A stretch of 64,000 nucleotides of DNA. Source: Luteococcus sp038433135 (lineage in GTDB: Bacteria > Actinomycetota > Actinomycetes > Propionibacteriales > Propionibacteriaceae). The translations under genes were made by a program, and so were the position numbers. Positions within the stretch are counted from its first letter, which is position 1. Every line of letters begins with the position of its first letter. The stretch is from NCBI RefSeq assembly GCF_038433135.1, contig NZ_JBCDMV010000011.1:24356-88355 (forward strand), given 5' to 3'. Under the pieces are notes generated by a model. The model saw nothing but the letters and a program-made list of their open reading frames with translations. It searched no databases and was not told where the DNA came from. Shown here piece by piece: positions 6,467 through 15,080 of the stretch.

Positions 6467-7911
6467 CCGCCGACACGCAGGGCGATCACCCGGCCGTCCA
6501 GGCTCAGCACCCGCAGGTTGCCGAAGGTGGCGCCGGTCTGCTCAGGCAGCGGCTGGTAGAAGTGCTCCGGCTGGGTGGCCGGTTCAAAACGATTCACGGT
6601 GGCGGTGCGCGTGGTCAGCTTGGCATTGCCGCGGTAGTGGACGTCGGTGCTGGCCACCTGGATGTTGACGCGTCGCCAGGTGACGTCACTGGGCAGCGCC
6701 GGGCGGGCGGCCCCAGTCAGGGCGTTGAGGAAGGTGCGGCCACCCGGTTCGTTCACCACGACGCCTGTGCCGCTGGTGCCGAGCGCACCCGCATCACGCC
6801 CACCCACTGCGAAAGGACGGCTGGTCCACACCCGATGCCCGTTGTTGGGGTCGATCCTGGAGACCACCATCCGGCCCCCGTCGATGACGCCGCTGGGACG
6901 CACGGTGCCGGCCTTCCACTCGCAGACCAGGACCACGTCGGTGCGCGAGCTGCAGCCGATATCGGCCCCTGGGATCTTCCACTTGGTCGCGCCGGTGTTG
7001 GCGTCGAAGCCGAGGGTGAGCCGGCGCTGGGGCATCGGGTGCACCACCCCGGCCCGGGGCAGGCCCACGGTGCCGTAGATCACCTTTCCGAAGCCGTTGA
7101 AGTTCCAGCCGCCATTGGGCGAGAGCTTGCCGAACATGTCGGCCTCCAGCCGGTGCCAGACCAGCTTGCCCTTGCGCTCCACACCGATCGCGGCCTTGCG
7201 GGTCTTGGGCTCCAGATAACGAACCAGCCCATAGCGGCCCAGGTCTTCATAGCTGTCGCCCACGTCGGGCAGGGGGCTTGCGGTCCAGCGACTCCGGACG
7301 GGCAGCCGTACCTCGACCGGTTTCACCCCAGCCAGGGCCTTGGCACACACAGCAGCCGAATCGTCGGGGCAGACCTCGGGAAAGCTGGTGAACTGGAAGA
7401 TCCCGGTGTCGTTGATCGCCTTGCCACGCTCTTGCACGTCGAGCAGCCGCAGGCGGGCGCGCTGCCCGGGGCCACGCAGCGGTTCGAGCACCGCCACATA
7501 GCGCCCCTGCACCACGGTGACGGGCATCGCAAACTGCGGCGGCACCATGGAGGAACTCACCTGATGTGCCCATTTCACCGAACCATTGGCCAGGTCGAGC
7601 TCCTGCAGTTCCAGGTGCTTGTCCACGCTGGCCAGCACAATGGCGTGCCCCGACGCGTTCACCACGTCGCTGGCCGGTCGCGAGGCCGTGCTGCTCCAGA
7701 CCACGGGCGCCTCGGACGGCTGGTTGGGGTCCGGTTTGATCTGGCTCTCGGTGTGCTCCGGCTGGCTGGCCGAATCCGTGGCGCTGGGTGAGCCGCTGGC
7801 ACCACCGGGGTTGGGTGCGGCCGGCTCGGGCGTGCAGCCGGCCAGCACCAGGAGCGCGCAGGCACCAAGCAGGGTGACCCGCTTCAGAGGGCCAGGGCTC
7901 GATGCACACAT
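6463..7911 (-). CDS. Secreted lipoprotein with PQQ/WD40-like beta-propeller
   Basis: A 482-residue protein. The N-terminus has a lipoprotein signal: a basic start, a hydrophobic stretch and the lipobox VLAGC (Cys at about 25), then a Ser/Pro/Gln-rich linker. From residue ~70 the sequence alternates short beta strands with repeats such as LDLANGSVKWAHQV, FDANTGATKWKIPG and IDPNNGHRVWTSRP, each a strand-turn-W pattern typical of pyrroloquinoline-quinone-type propellers (PQQ_2/BamB-like). No PQQ enzyme active site is visible, so it is likely a binding scaffold on the outer face of the membrane. It shares an operon with the TSUP exporter. Divergent from the ABC locus across repeat-A copy 1. Confidence 0.7.
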   Translation of the reverse strand: MCASSPGPLKRVTLLGACALLVLAGCTPEPAAPNPGGASGSPSATDSASQPEHTESQIKPDPNQPSEAPVVWSSTASRPASDVVNASGHAIVLASVDKHLELQELDLANGSVKWAHQVSSSMVPPQFAMPVTVVQGRYVAVLEPLRGPGQRARLRLLDVQERGKAINDTGIFQFTSFPEVCPDDSAAVCAKALAGVKPVEVRLPVRSRWTASPLPDVGDSYEDLGRYGLVRYLEPKTRKAAIGVERKGKLVWHRLEADMFGKLSPNGGWNFNGFGKVIYGTVGLPRAGVVHPMPQRRLTLGFDANTGATKWKIPGADIGCSSRTDVVLVCEWKAGTVRPSGVIDGGRMVVSRIDPNNGHRVWTSRPFAVGGRDAGALGTSGTGVVVNEPGGRTFLNALTGAARPALPSDVTWRRVNIQVASTDVHYRGNAKLTTRTATVNRFEPATQPEHFYQPLPEQTGATFGNLRVLSLDGRVIALRVGG

Positions 7912-8037
7912 ACTCCGAGCCTACGCGGACACGGGCTCCAACTCACACCACGACCATCCGGCAGGGCGCCGCGACAAGCCACGAAAGAGCTGCATCCGGC
8001 ACCAACAGGGTTCATCCCGGGTCAGCTGAATCGGCGG

Positions 8038-8137
8038 ATTCCGAAAACCGACCGCCAGATATTGCCCCAGCAGGCCCCCGAGGCTGGCGGCGGCCGAGGT
8101 CGGCGGAATCTGGTGGTCACTTTCCGGAAGTGGTCAC
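8038..8137. repeat. Inverted-arm repeat A, copy 1
   Basis: The left arm ATTCCGAAAACCGACCGCC (8038-8056 and on to AGAT) and right arm AATCTGGTGGTCACTTTCC (8107-8125 and on to GGAA) are inverted relative to each other, with a ~45-nt unconserved centre. The right side continues with GTGGTCACCTGACC, an extension shared with other copies. It lies between the divergent lipoprotein and ABC genes. Same family as the elements at 14.7, 32.0, 37.9, 45.7, 51.3 and 56.4 kb. Confidence 0.8.
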
Positions 8138-8204
8138 CTGACCATGAGCCTCCGCAAGGCTTCAGCCTGTGCCGCGCGGTCATGACACCTGTCATGGCCA
8201 GGAC

Positions 8205-8975
8205 GTGACAGCCACCCGAGGCGTACACGGGCATGGCCGGGGAGGCTGCATCGAGCTGACGGATCTGCACAAGCACTTCGGCTCCGGCACCGGTACGGTG
8301 CGGGCCGTCGACGGGATCAGTCTGGGCATCGCACCCGGCGAGATCGTGGCCTTCCTGGGGCCGAATGGCGCCGGCAAGACCACGACGCTGGACGTGGTGC
8401 TGGGCTTCACCCGCCCCACCTCCGGATCGGTGAAGGTCTTCGACGGCAGCCCCTCGCAAGCGATCGCCACGGGCCGGATCGGCGCGGTGCTGCAGACTGG
8501 CGGCCTGCTGCGTGACCTGACGGTGGGCGAGACGGTGCGCTCAATCGCCGCCCTGCAAAGGGGTTCCCGGCCGGGCGGCGAAGGTGATGGCGCAGGCCAA
8601 CATCGCCGCCCTGGCCAACCGCAAGGTCTCCAAGTGTTCCGGCGGCGAGCAGCAGCGGATCAAGTTCGCCCTGGCCCTGCTGACCAATCCGGACCTGCTG
8701 GTGCTGGACGAAGCGACCGCCGGCACGGACGTCGGCGCCCGGCGAGCCTTCTGGGCGTCGATGCGCAGCCAGGCCGAGGCGGGCAAGACCATCCTGTTCG
8801 CCACCCACTACCTGGAGGAGGCGCAGGACTTCGCGCAGCGGGTGGTGCTGATCGGCAAGGGCAGGATCCTGGCCGACGGCCCGGTGGCCGAGGGGCCGGC
8901 GGCCGGGATCTGGTGATCAGCGCCCCGACCCTGGAATCCACCTTCCCTGCACTCACCCACGAGGACGCAGCATGA
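8205..8975 (+). pseudogene. ABC-2 type drug/lantibiotic exporter ATPase, two frameshifts
   Basis: The first part (from about GTG 8205) carries Walker A GPNGAGKTTT and the Q-loop region GAVLQTGGLL. The frame is then lost near 8557-8563 (run AAAGGGG): the next frame resumes with GVPGRAAKVMAQANI and contains the signature CSGGEQQR, Walker B LLVLDEATAG and the switch His in FATHYLEEA. A second frame change near 8895-8905 restores the first frame, giving the tail RDLVISAPTLESTFPALTHE. Two compensating one-base changes in G-rich runs therefore explain the whole ORF pattern, and they may be sequencing errors rather than real mutations. The stop overlaps the permease start (ATGA). In intact loci such an ATPase pairs with an ABC-2 permease and is followed by a histidine kinase and response regulator. 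Confidence 0.8.
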
Positions 8976-9361
8976 ACGCCACCTACATCCGGATCGACCT
9001 GATTCGGCAGTTGCGCAGCATCCCGACGATCGCCTTCACCTTCCTGATGCCGGTCTTCATGTACCTGCTCTTCGGCGGCCGCGCCCCCTATGGTGAACAG
9101 GCCGCGGGTGATGGCAATGTGAAGTTCTACGTGATGGCCTCGATGGCGGCCTATGGCGCGGCCACCGCGGCGGTCAGCATCGCGTCGATGGCCGCCACCG
9201 AATCCATGCTGGGCTGGGGTCGCCAGCTGGGCCTGACCAGGCAGCCGTCCTATGGCTTCGTGGTGAACAAGCTGGTGGTGGCGACCCTGATCGCCGCCGT
9301 CGCCCAGGCCCTGGTCTACCTGTCGGGTTGGGCCACCGGCGCGCACGCCACCACCAGGTAG
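8972..9361 (+). pseudogene. ABC-2 permease, N-terminal half only
   Basis: The ORF begins MNATYIRIDLIRQLRSIP and shows the first four membrane segments of an ABC-2 type permease (about residues 20-40, 55-75, 95-120), with FGGRAPYG between helices 1 and 2. It then ends abruptly after YLSGWATGAHATTR. Full-length relatives are about 240-270 residues, so roughly half is missing. The break falls directly against a response-regulator fragment in another frame, which fits a deletion that removed the rest of the permease, a sensor kinase and the start of the regulator. It is probably not functional. Confidence 0.75.
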
Positions 9362-9372
9362 GTCAGCCACCA

Positions 9373-9576
9373 GGCGTCGTGAAGGATGCGCCCGCCGACG
9401 AGCTGGCGGAGGCGGTCCGACGGGTGCACGCCGGCCTGCGGGTGGTGGATGCCGAGCTGGCCCAGGCGTCGCTGATGGAGGGCCCCAACCCGCTCAGCCA
9501 GCGCGAACAACAGGTGCTGCGGCTGGCGCGCCAAGGCCTGTCGGTGGCCCGGATGGCCGAACGCGGCTGGATCTGA
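9373..9576 (+). pseudogene. LuxR-type response regulator fragment
   Basis: The frame encodes VVKDAPADELAEAVRRVHAG, the end of a receiver domain with the conserved Lys-Asp, then the linker RVVDAELAQAS and the start of a LuxR DNA-binding domain (NPLSQREQQVLRLARQGLSV). It stops in the helix-turn-helix at MAERGWI, before the recognition helix. Both ends are therefore missing: the phosphoacceptor half of the receiver and the end of the DNA-binding domain. Its position right after the truncated permease shows a deletion joining the two. Confidence 0.75.
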
Positions 9577-9587
9577 GGGGGCGGCAG

Positions 9588-9797
9588 CTACTTGCGGTGC
9601 AGCAGCTTGGCCAGGGTGGACTGCTTGGTCTTGGGGTGGTTCTTCTCCCCGGTGCGCTCGTCAAGCTCGATCCAGCGGGAATCGCAGCCGGGGCAGCGGT
9701 AGACGGGCGCACCCTCCACCTCGTCCTTGGTCTTGATGATGCCGCAGGCGTCCTGACAGGTGTTCGCCTCAATGAATCGTGCCGCCATGTTTGCCAT
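9588..9797 (-). CDS. Small zinc-ribbon-like protein
   Basis: A 69-residue protein, ATG 9797 chosen (MANMAARFIEANTCQDACG); ATG 9788 is also possible and both lack a clear ribosome binding site. Two cysteine pairs, CQDAC near residue 14 and CPGC near residue 35, form a likely zinc ribbon, followed by a charged linker and the basic tail TLAKLLHRK. Small proteins with this cysteine pattern occur widely in actinobacteria as unnamed conserved proteins. Role unknown; nucleic acid or protein binding is plausible. The ORF continues far upstream in frame but that part overlaps intergenic terminator sequence and is not credible. Confidence 0.6.
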   Translation of the reverse strand: MANMAARFIEANTCQDACGIIKTKDEVEGAPVYRCPGCDSRWIELDERTGEKNHPKTKQSTLAKLLHRK

Positions 9798-9930
9798 GGT
9801 GCACCCCGGGTCAACTCCGCCGCCAATCAGGGTAGGGACTTGGGATGCTTCAGAGGGCTGCAATTGTGGTGGGCTGAGCGATTTCCCAAGGACGTTGGAA
9901 CCTGCAATCCCACCCCGGACGACGCAGAAG

Positions 9931-9953
9931 CGCCCCGGCCGAAGCCGGGGGCG
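9931..9953 (-). terminator. Hairpin terminator of the GT39 gene
   Basis: CGCCCCGGC (9931-9939) and GCCGGGGGCG (9944-9953) pair with a 4-nt loop. It lies 21 bp past the stop of the minus-strand glycosyltransferase gene at 9974. No long T-run. Confidence 0.6.
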
Positions 9954-9973
9954 TGTACTGCTGGGGGTCCGGG

Positions 9974-11951
9974 TTACTTCTCGCTGGTCAGGTCGTAGAC
10001 GGTGGCGCTGCCCACGGTCGTGGAGCTGAAGTTGGCGGTGACCCACTCGGTGATCTCGGAGGCCGAGCCGGAGTTGCCGCCGGGGCCGCCACCCATGCCG
10101 CCGCCGGAGATGAAGTAGCTGATGTCCCCACTGGCGACGTAGGCCTTGAACTGCTCCAGGGTGACGTTGTTGTCGCTGCCGCTCCAGCCGCCGATCGACA
10201 TCACCGCCGTGTCCGAGTTCAGGATGTAGCCCGCCGCCGTCTGGTCACCGATCACGGCCGCCGACCACCGGGAGCTGGTCTGGTTGAGCAGGTCGGTGAG
10301 TTCGGAGTTGGTCGACGCCGATCCGCCGGGCCCGCCCTGGCCACCGTCCTGACTGGCGGTACTGCCCGAACTGGTACCCGTCCGGGCCGTGCCTGTGGGG
10401 GCAGCGCCGCTGGGGGCGGCACCATCCTGGCCGGTGGTGCCGGTGGGCGGGGTACCACCCATCCGGCCGCCACCCACCAGGGCGACGTAGCCCATGGCCC
10501 CGGCGATGCCACCGATCAACGCCACGTAGCGGATCCAGGAGTGCCAGCCCGACGCGTTGAGCGCCAGCAGGTGGTAGCCCCAGCCCGCGGTGACGGCAAT
10601 GGCCAGCCCCAGGACGGTGCGCCAGGCGACGCCGATCACCCCGTCGCGCAAGCCCGCGCGGAAGACCTCTCGGCCGGCCACCGCGATGGTGGCGGCGATC
10701 CCCCGGGGTCAGGGCGACGGCGTAGTAGGAGTGCACGGTGCCCTGCATGAAGCTGAGTACCAGCGCGGTGGAGAGCATCCAGCCGCCCCAGAGCACCAGC
10801 GAGGCGCGGGAACGGTCGGTGCGGGAGGCACGGCCGCGGGCCATGAAACCGGCGACCAGCAGGATGATCGTGGCGGGCAGGAACCAGCTGATCTCGGTAC
10901 CGAACTGGCTGTTGAACATCCGGAAGATGCCGGTGCTGCCGCCGAAGCCACCGCCCTGGCCACCCCCGCCGCCACCATTGCCGGAGCCGCCGAAGATGCG
11001 GCCCAAGCCGTTGTAGCCCAGCGCCAGTTCCCACAGGGTTGTTGGTGGAGCCGCCGATGTAGGCGCGCTTGGCCGCGGGCCACAGCGAGACCAGGGTGAT
11101 GAACCAGCCGGCGCTGACGATCATGCTGCCCGAGGCGGCCAGCAGGTGACCGATCCGGGTCATCAGGCTGTGGCGCGATGCAATCAGGTAGGCCAGCACG
11201 AAGCCGGGCAGCACCAGCAGGCCCTGCAGCATCTTGGTGAGGAAGGCGAAGCCGATCGCGGCACCGGCCGCCACCATCCACCACATGGCCCGGCGAGAGG
11301 CCCGCCCGGCACGCTCGCCGAGTCCGTCGAGGGCACGTCGAGCGCACGGACCACGAAGTAGCCGGCCAGGCTCATCAGCAGGGTGAGCATCGCGTCGGGA
11401 TTGTCGAAGCGGAACATCAGCGCGGCAACCGGCGTCGCCAGCACCAGCGCGCCGGCCACCAGACCGGCCAGGTGGCCATGCCAGCGGCGCACCGCGGCGG
11501 CCACCGTCGCCACCGTGCCGACGCCCATCAGGGCCTGCGGCAGCAGCAGGGAGAAGGAGCTGAAGCCCAAGATCCGGGCGCTCAGGCCCATCACCCACAG
11601 CGAGGCCGGGGGCTTGTCGACGGTGATCGCATTGGCGGAGTCCAGCGAGCCGAAGAGCCACGCGCTCCAGCTCTGGGTCGCGGATTTCACGGCGGCGGCG
11701 TAGAAGTCGTTGGCGTAGCCGCTCACGGTGAGGCTCCACAGGTAGACGACGGCGGAGAGCGCCAGCAGCACCCAGAGCGCCGGGCGGGCCCAGGCCGGGT
11801 CGGTGGCGGATCCTAGGAAGAGGCGGGCCAGTCGGCCCCGCTGGGCAACGGTTCGCGGTGAGGCGTGGGCGTCGGGCCCGGGCTCGCTCACGGCGAGCGT
11901 CCCGACGGCGGGAGCCGCCCTTCGCTCGTCGAGCAGTGCGGCGGAGGTCAT
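9974..11951 (-). pseudogene. GT39/PMT-like mannosyltransferase, three frameshifts
   Basis: The gene runs from ATG 11951 and would encode ~655 residues. It has the order of a bacterial glycosyltransferase family 39 protein: an N-terminal domain with many membrane segments (YLWSLTVSGYANDFYAAAVK carries the Asp expected near the first external loop, then DKPPASLWVMGLSARILGF), and a C-terminal ~250-residue extracytoplasmic Ser/Thr/Gly-rich part ending ATVYDLTSEK. It is broken at three points: near 11330, near 11035 (a missing base in CCTGTGGGAACT restores NNPVWELALGYNGLG), and near 10705 (an extra base in a run of five C restores ALTPGIAATIAVAGREVF). All three are in short homopolymer or GC-rich runs, so sequencing error is as likely as real loss. 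Family members use dolichyl-P-mannose to modify exported proteins or lipids. Confidence 0.75.
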
Positions 11952-12200
11952 GGTGACAGAGCCTTTCGTTCAGGTACTGCTCCACCGTCGCGTCGGAGTC
12001 TGTGTGCCTGCTGTGCAGGCTCGGGGAGGCATCTGTGCATCGGATGTTTGAACGAAAAACTTCTCACTGCCCGGTTGCTTCCGGTTGGTAAGCAAGTGTG
12101 TTGCTTTCTCCAAGAATTCCGTGAACACCCTTACGAGCGCGGGATTGGCGGACTGATATTGACCCAGCACCCCCATGGAACCCAAGGAATGCGAGGAAGC

Positions 12201-12680
12201 ATGCCCGCCAACATGATTCTGGTGGTGGAACGCGAGTTCCCCTATGACCGGGAGGTCATCTTCGACGCCTGGACCGTCCCGGAACAGATGAGCCAATGGC
12301 GCGGATCCCCCGGCTGGCACGTCGACCCGGCAACGGTCAGCAGTGACCTACGCGCGGGCGGCCGGCATCACCACGACAAGATCCGCGAATCCGACGGCCA
12401 TGTGGTCGGCACCGACGCGATCTTCACCGAGTTCTTCCGCCCCGACGTCTTCGTCGCCAAGCAACGGATCACCGGCGACGACGGGATCAACCCCGACCAG
12501 CCGCTGGAACTGCGCGTCGAGTTCACCAAGATGGGCAAGAAGGGCACCCTGGTGCGGATCGTCCAAGGCCCCTATGACCCGTCGCAGAGTGAGCTGCACA
12601 CCGAGGGCTGGACGCTGGAGCTGGAGCGCTTCAACCAGTGGCTGCAGAACAATGCCACCCCGGTGGGAGGTGCGCGATGA
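12201..12680 (+). CDS. SRPBCC/AHSA1-family protein
   Basis: A 159-residue protein of the START/SRPBCC fold: MILVVEREFPYDREVIFDAW at the N-terminus, WTVPEQMSQWRG near residue 30 and the long C-terminal helix with LELERFNQWLQ near 140. Members bind hydrophobic ligands or act as activators of Hsp90-like ATPases; the specific ligand cannot be read from sequence. The start ATG 12201 (MPANM) is preceded by GAGGAAGC; ATG 12213 is an alternative. The stop codon overlaps the start of the MFS transporter gene by four bases, which makes a two-gene operon and suggests that the protein acts in the same process as the transporter. Confidence 0.75.
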   Translation: MPANMILVVEREFPYDREVIFDAWTVPEQMSQWRGSPGWHVDPATVSSDLRAGGRHHHDKIRESDGHVVGTDAIFTEFFRPDVFVAKQRITGDDGINPDQPLELRVEFTKMGKKGTLVRIVQGPYDPSQSELHTEGWTLELERFNQWLQNNATPVGGAR

Positions 12681-14065
12681 GCACCAGCATCACCACCGTG
12701 CGGCAGAAGCCGCTGATGAACATGAAGCAGATCCTGCTGATGAACCTCGGCTTCTTCGGCATCCAGTACTCGTTCGGCATGCAGCAGACCGCGATCAACC
12801 CGATCTACTCGATGCTGGGCGCCAGCCCCGAGGAGCTGCCGCTGCTCAACCTGGCCGGCCCGATCACTGGCCTGTTCATCCAGCCGCTGATCGGCGCGCT
12901 GAGCGACCGGACCTGGATTGAGAAGGGCTTCTTCCGTGGCCGTCGCCGTCCCTTCTTCCTGATCGGCGCCATCGGCTGCGCGGTCTGCCTGTTCCTCTTC
13001 CCCTTCGTCTGGGCCGTCTGGATGGCCGCGCTGCTGCTGTGGTTGCTGGACGCCAGCAACAACACCGCGATGGAGCCCTACCGTGCCTTCATCGCCGACA
13101 AGCTGCCCCCGTCGCAGCTCGGCAAGGGTTTCCTGGCGCAGAGCTTCTTCACCGGCCTGGGCATCACCCTGGCCAACCTGTCGATCAGCCTTTTCCAGGC
13201 CATCTTCGGCCTGGGCACCGGCGTCGGCATCCCCAAGTGGGCCTTCGGCGCCTTCATGCTGGGCTCGGTCTGCTCGCTGGTGACCGTGCTGGTCTCCGTC
13301 ATCTCGACGCCGGAGAATGTTCCCTCCGACGCCGAACTGGCGGCCCTCAAAGAGAAGAAGAGCAGCGGCGGCGCCGGGGCCTTCCTCCGCGAGATCGGCG
13401 ACGCGATCGTCGGCATGCCCACCGCGATGAAGGTGCTGGCACTGGTCTACTTCTTCCAGTGGTACGCCATGAACTGCTACTGGCAGTTCATCAGCCTGTG
13501 CATCGCCAAGGTGCTCTACGGCACGACGGACACCAAGTCGGCGCTCTACCAGGAGGCCGTGGCGCAGACCGGCAAGGTGAATGCCACCTACAACATCGTC
13601 ACCTTCTGCATCGCCTTCAGCCTGGTGGCGCTGGCCAAGAAGCTGGGCGCCAAGTGGGTGCACGCGATCTGCCTGTGGTGTGCGACGGCCGGGTTGCTGA
13701 TCTTCCCGCACATGAACAATCGTTGGCTGGAGATGGTGGCCATCGTCGGTCTGGGCATCGCCTGGGCCTCCATCATGGGCGTGCCGTACATCATGGTGGT
13801 GCGGATGATCCCCTCAACCCGTTACGGCGTCTACATGGGCATCGTGAACATGATGATCGTGATCCCGATGCTGATCCAGACGCTGACCTTCGGCTGGGTC
13901 TACAAGCACCTGCTGGGTGACAACCCGGTCAACGCCATCACCTTCGCGGCGGTCTTCCTGGCGATCGCCGGCGTGGTGATGTTGTTCATCAAGGAGCCGC
14001 CAATCGTCAAGGACGTCGAGGACATTGGCGCCGAACCCGGAACCGCAACGGTGGGAGCACACTGA
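12677..14065 (+). CDS. MFS transporter of the sucrose/glycoside (SLC45-like) group
   Basis: A 462-residue protein with 12 predicted membrane helices. Conserved motifs are the N-terminal SFGMQQTAINPIY, the loop between helices 2 and 3 with LIGALSDRTW (the major-facilitator D-R-x signature), FRGRRRPFFLIG, and the second-half MGVPYIMVVRMIPSTRYGVY. These match the group of sucrose, maltose and glycoside-proton symporters found in actinobacteria and plants. The start overlaps the SRPBCC gene stop (ATGA), so they are co-translated. Downstream, one base after the stop, comes a universal stress protein gene. The substrate is unproven; a disaccharide is the best guess. Confidence 0.82.
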   Translation: MSTSITTVRQKPLMNMKQILLMNLGFFGIQYSFGMQQTAINPIYSMLGASPEELPLLNLAGPITGLFIQPLIGALSDRTWIEKGFFRGRRRPFFLIGAIGCAVCLFLFPFVWAVWMAALLLWLLDASNNTAMEPYRAFIADKLPPSQLGKGFLAQSFFTGLGITLANLSISLFQAIFGLGTGVGIPKWAFGAFMLGSVCSLVTVLVSVISTPENVPSDAELAALKEKKSSGGAGAFLREIGDAIVGMPTAMKVLALVYFFQWYAMNCYWQFISLCIAKVLYGTTDTKSALYQEAVAQTGKVNATYNIVTFCIAFSLVALAKKLGAKWVHAICLWCATAGLLIFPHMNNRWLEMVAIVGLGIAWASIMGVPYIMVVRMIPSTRYGVYMGIVNMMIVIPMLIQTLTFGWVYKHLLGDNPVNAITFAAVFLAIAGVVMLFIKEPPIVKDVEDIGAEPGTATVGAH

Positions 14066-14066
14066 T

Positions 14067-14606
14067 ATGTCCATGAATGACTACGAGACCATCGTCGTCG
14101 GCACCGACGGCTCCGCGCTGGCCGAGCCGACGGTGGCCCGGGCCGCCTGGCTGGCCGCCCGGGAGGATTCCGACCTGATCATCGTCTGCGCCTGGTCCAG
14201 CATGTCCCGCCGGGCCGAGGCCAAGAATGTCAACGCCCTGGGCAATGACGCGTCCAGTCTGGGGCAGGTGCACGGCCGGCAGGCCGCCACCCAAGCCGTG
14301 CAGCAGGCCGTTCAGATCGCAAAGAGCCACAAGGCCCGGGTCAAGGCAGCCCTGTTGGTGGACGGCGAGCCCGGATCGGCGCTGATGCAGGTGGCCGGGC
14401 AGCACCAGGCCGACCTGATCGTCGTCGGCGCGATCCAGGACGTGTCGATCGCCGATCGGCTGCTGGGCACAGTGGCCACCGACGTGGTCAAGCGCGCCAC
14501 CTGCGAGGTGCTGATCGTGCGGCCCGCCATGCCGGTCACCGAGCTGGAGGTGCCGGAGGACAACACCGACGCCCCGGCGGTCCCCGAGGAGGTCCCGCTG
14601 GGCTGA
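14067..14606 (+). CDS. Universal stress protein (UspA family)
   Basis: A 179-residue protein with one Usp domain. The N-terminal DYETIVVGTDGSALAEPTVARA holds the first strand and the conserved Asp-Gly-Ser; DLIIVCAW is the second strand; the C-terminal VVGAIQDVSIADRLLGTVATDVV occupies the position of the ATP-binding loop, although the usual double Gly-rich motif is weak here. Members bind ATP or AMP and accumulate under stress or growth arrest. It starts one base after the MFS transporter stop (ATG 14067, ribosome binding site GGGAG at about 14053), so it belongs to the same operon. A small C-terminal tail rich in Pro and Glu is an actinobacterial addition. Confidence 0.85.
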   Translation: MSMNDYETIVVGTDGSALAEPTVARAAWLAAREDSDLIIVCAWSSMSRRAEAKNVNALGNDASSLGQVHGRQAATQAVQQAVQIAKSHKARVKAALLVDGEPGSALMQVAGQHQADLIVVGAIQDVSIADRLLGTVATDVVKRATCEVLIVRPAMPVTELEVPEDNTDAPAVPEEVPLG

Positions 14607-14681
14607 GGTGCCCGCCGGGCGCACCACCCGCACCCGCTGACCGAGCTGGCCAAGGCCCCACCTTGGGTGGGTCGCCCGTCC

Positions 14682-14775
14682 AATTCCGAAAAGTGACCGC
14701 CAGATTCACCCCGATCCGGCCGCCCCCGCGGCGCCCACGCAGCAGGGACCGATCTGGCGGTCGTTTCTCGGAATC
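14682..14775. repeat. Inverted-arm repeat A, copy 2
   Basis: The left arm AATTCCGAAAAGTGACCGCC (14682-14701) is preceded by the shared flank GGGTCGCCCGTCC; the right arm GATCTGGCGGTCGTTTCTC (14751-14769) ends with GGAATC. The flank extension is on the left here, opposite to copies 3 and 4, so this copy is in the reverse orientation. It lies between the Usp gene and the small membrane gene at 14831. Confidence 0.78.
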
Positions 14776-14830
14776 CGCCCCGTGAGTGCTCGTCGGACTA
14801 CCCTGTGAGCGCCCACCGAAGGGAGCCACG

Positions 14831-15049
14831 ATGAGCAATGCCCGACTTCAGTACGCGGCCTTGGTCAGCATCCTGCAAGTGCTTGCGCTGGTGGGGATGG
14901 TGTGGATCCTGGCCAATCTGACGGGCCGAAGTGTGCGTGCGGCCGCGCTGGCAATCTGGCCCGCAGTGGCCGCCGGTGCCGTCGGCATCGCGATCACCGC
15001 CACCCGCACCTACCGGTCCGGCCCTCCCGGGGATTCGCCCCGGGACTAG
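14831..15049 (+). CDS. Small two-helix membrane protein
   Basis: A 72-residue protein from ATG 14831 with a good ribosome binding site (GAAGGGAG). Two hydrophobic segments (about residues 8-29, LVSILQVLALVGMVWILANL, and 36-57, LAIWPAVAAGAVGIAITATR) are separated by a basic turn (TGRSVR). The C-terminus is short and Pro/Asp-rich. No family is recognised. The GNAT gene starts 31 bp further on, on the same strand, so the two may be co-transcribed. Repeat-A copy 2 sits 55 bp upstream. Confidence 0.6.
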   Translation: MSNARLQYAALVSILQVLALVGMVWILANLTGRSVRAAALAIWPAVAAGAVGIAITATRTYRSGPPGDSPRD

Positions 15050-15080
15050 AGTCGTCTCACCGGCGTCCAGGGAGGTACGC

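Noticed and set aside
12000..12200. Possible riboswitch between the GT39 and SRPBCC genes
   Set aside because: Only a short stem (AGCAA with TTGCT) is seen; no match to a riboswitch core that I can recognise.
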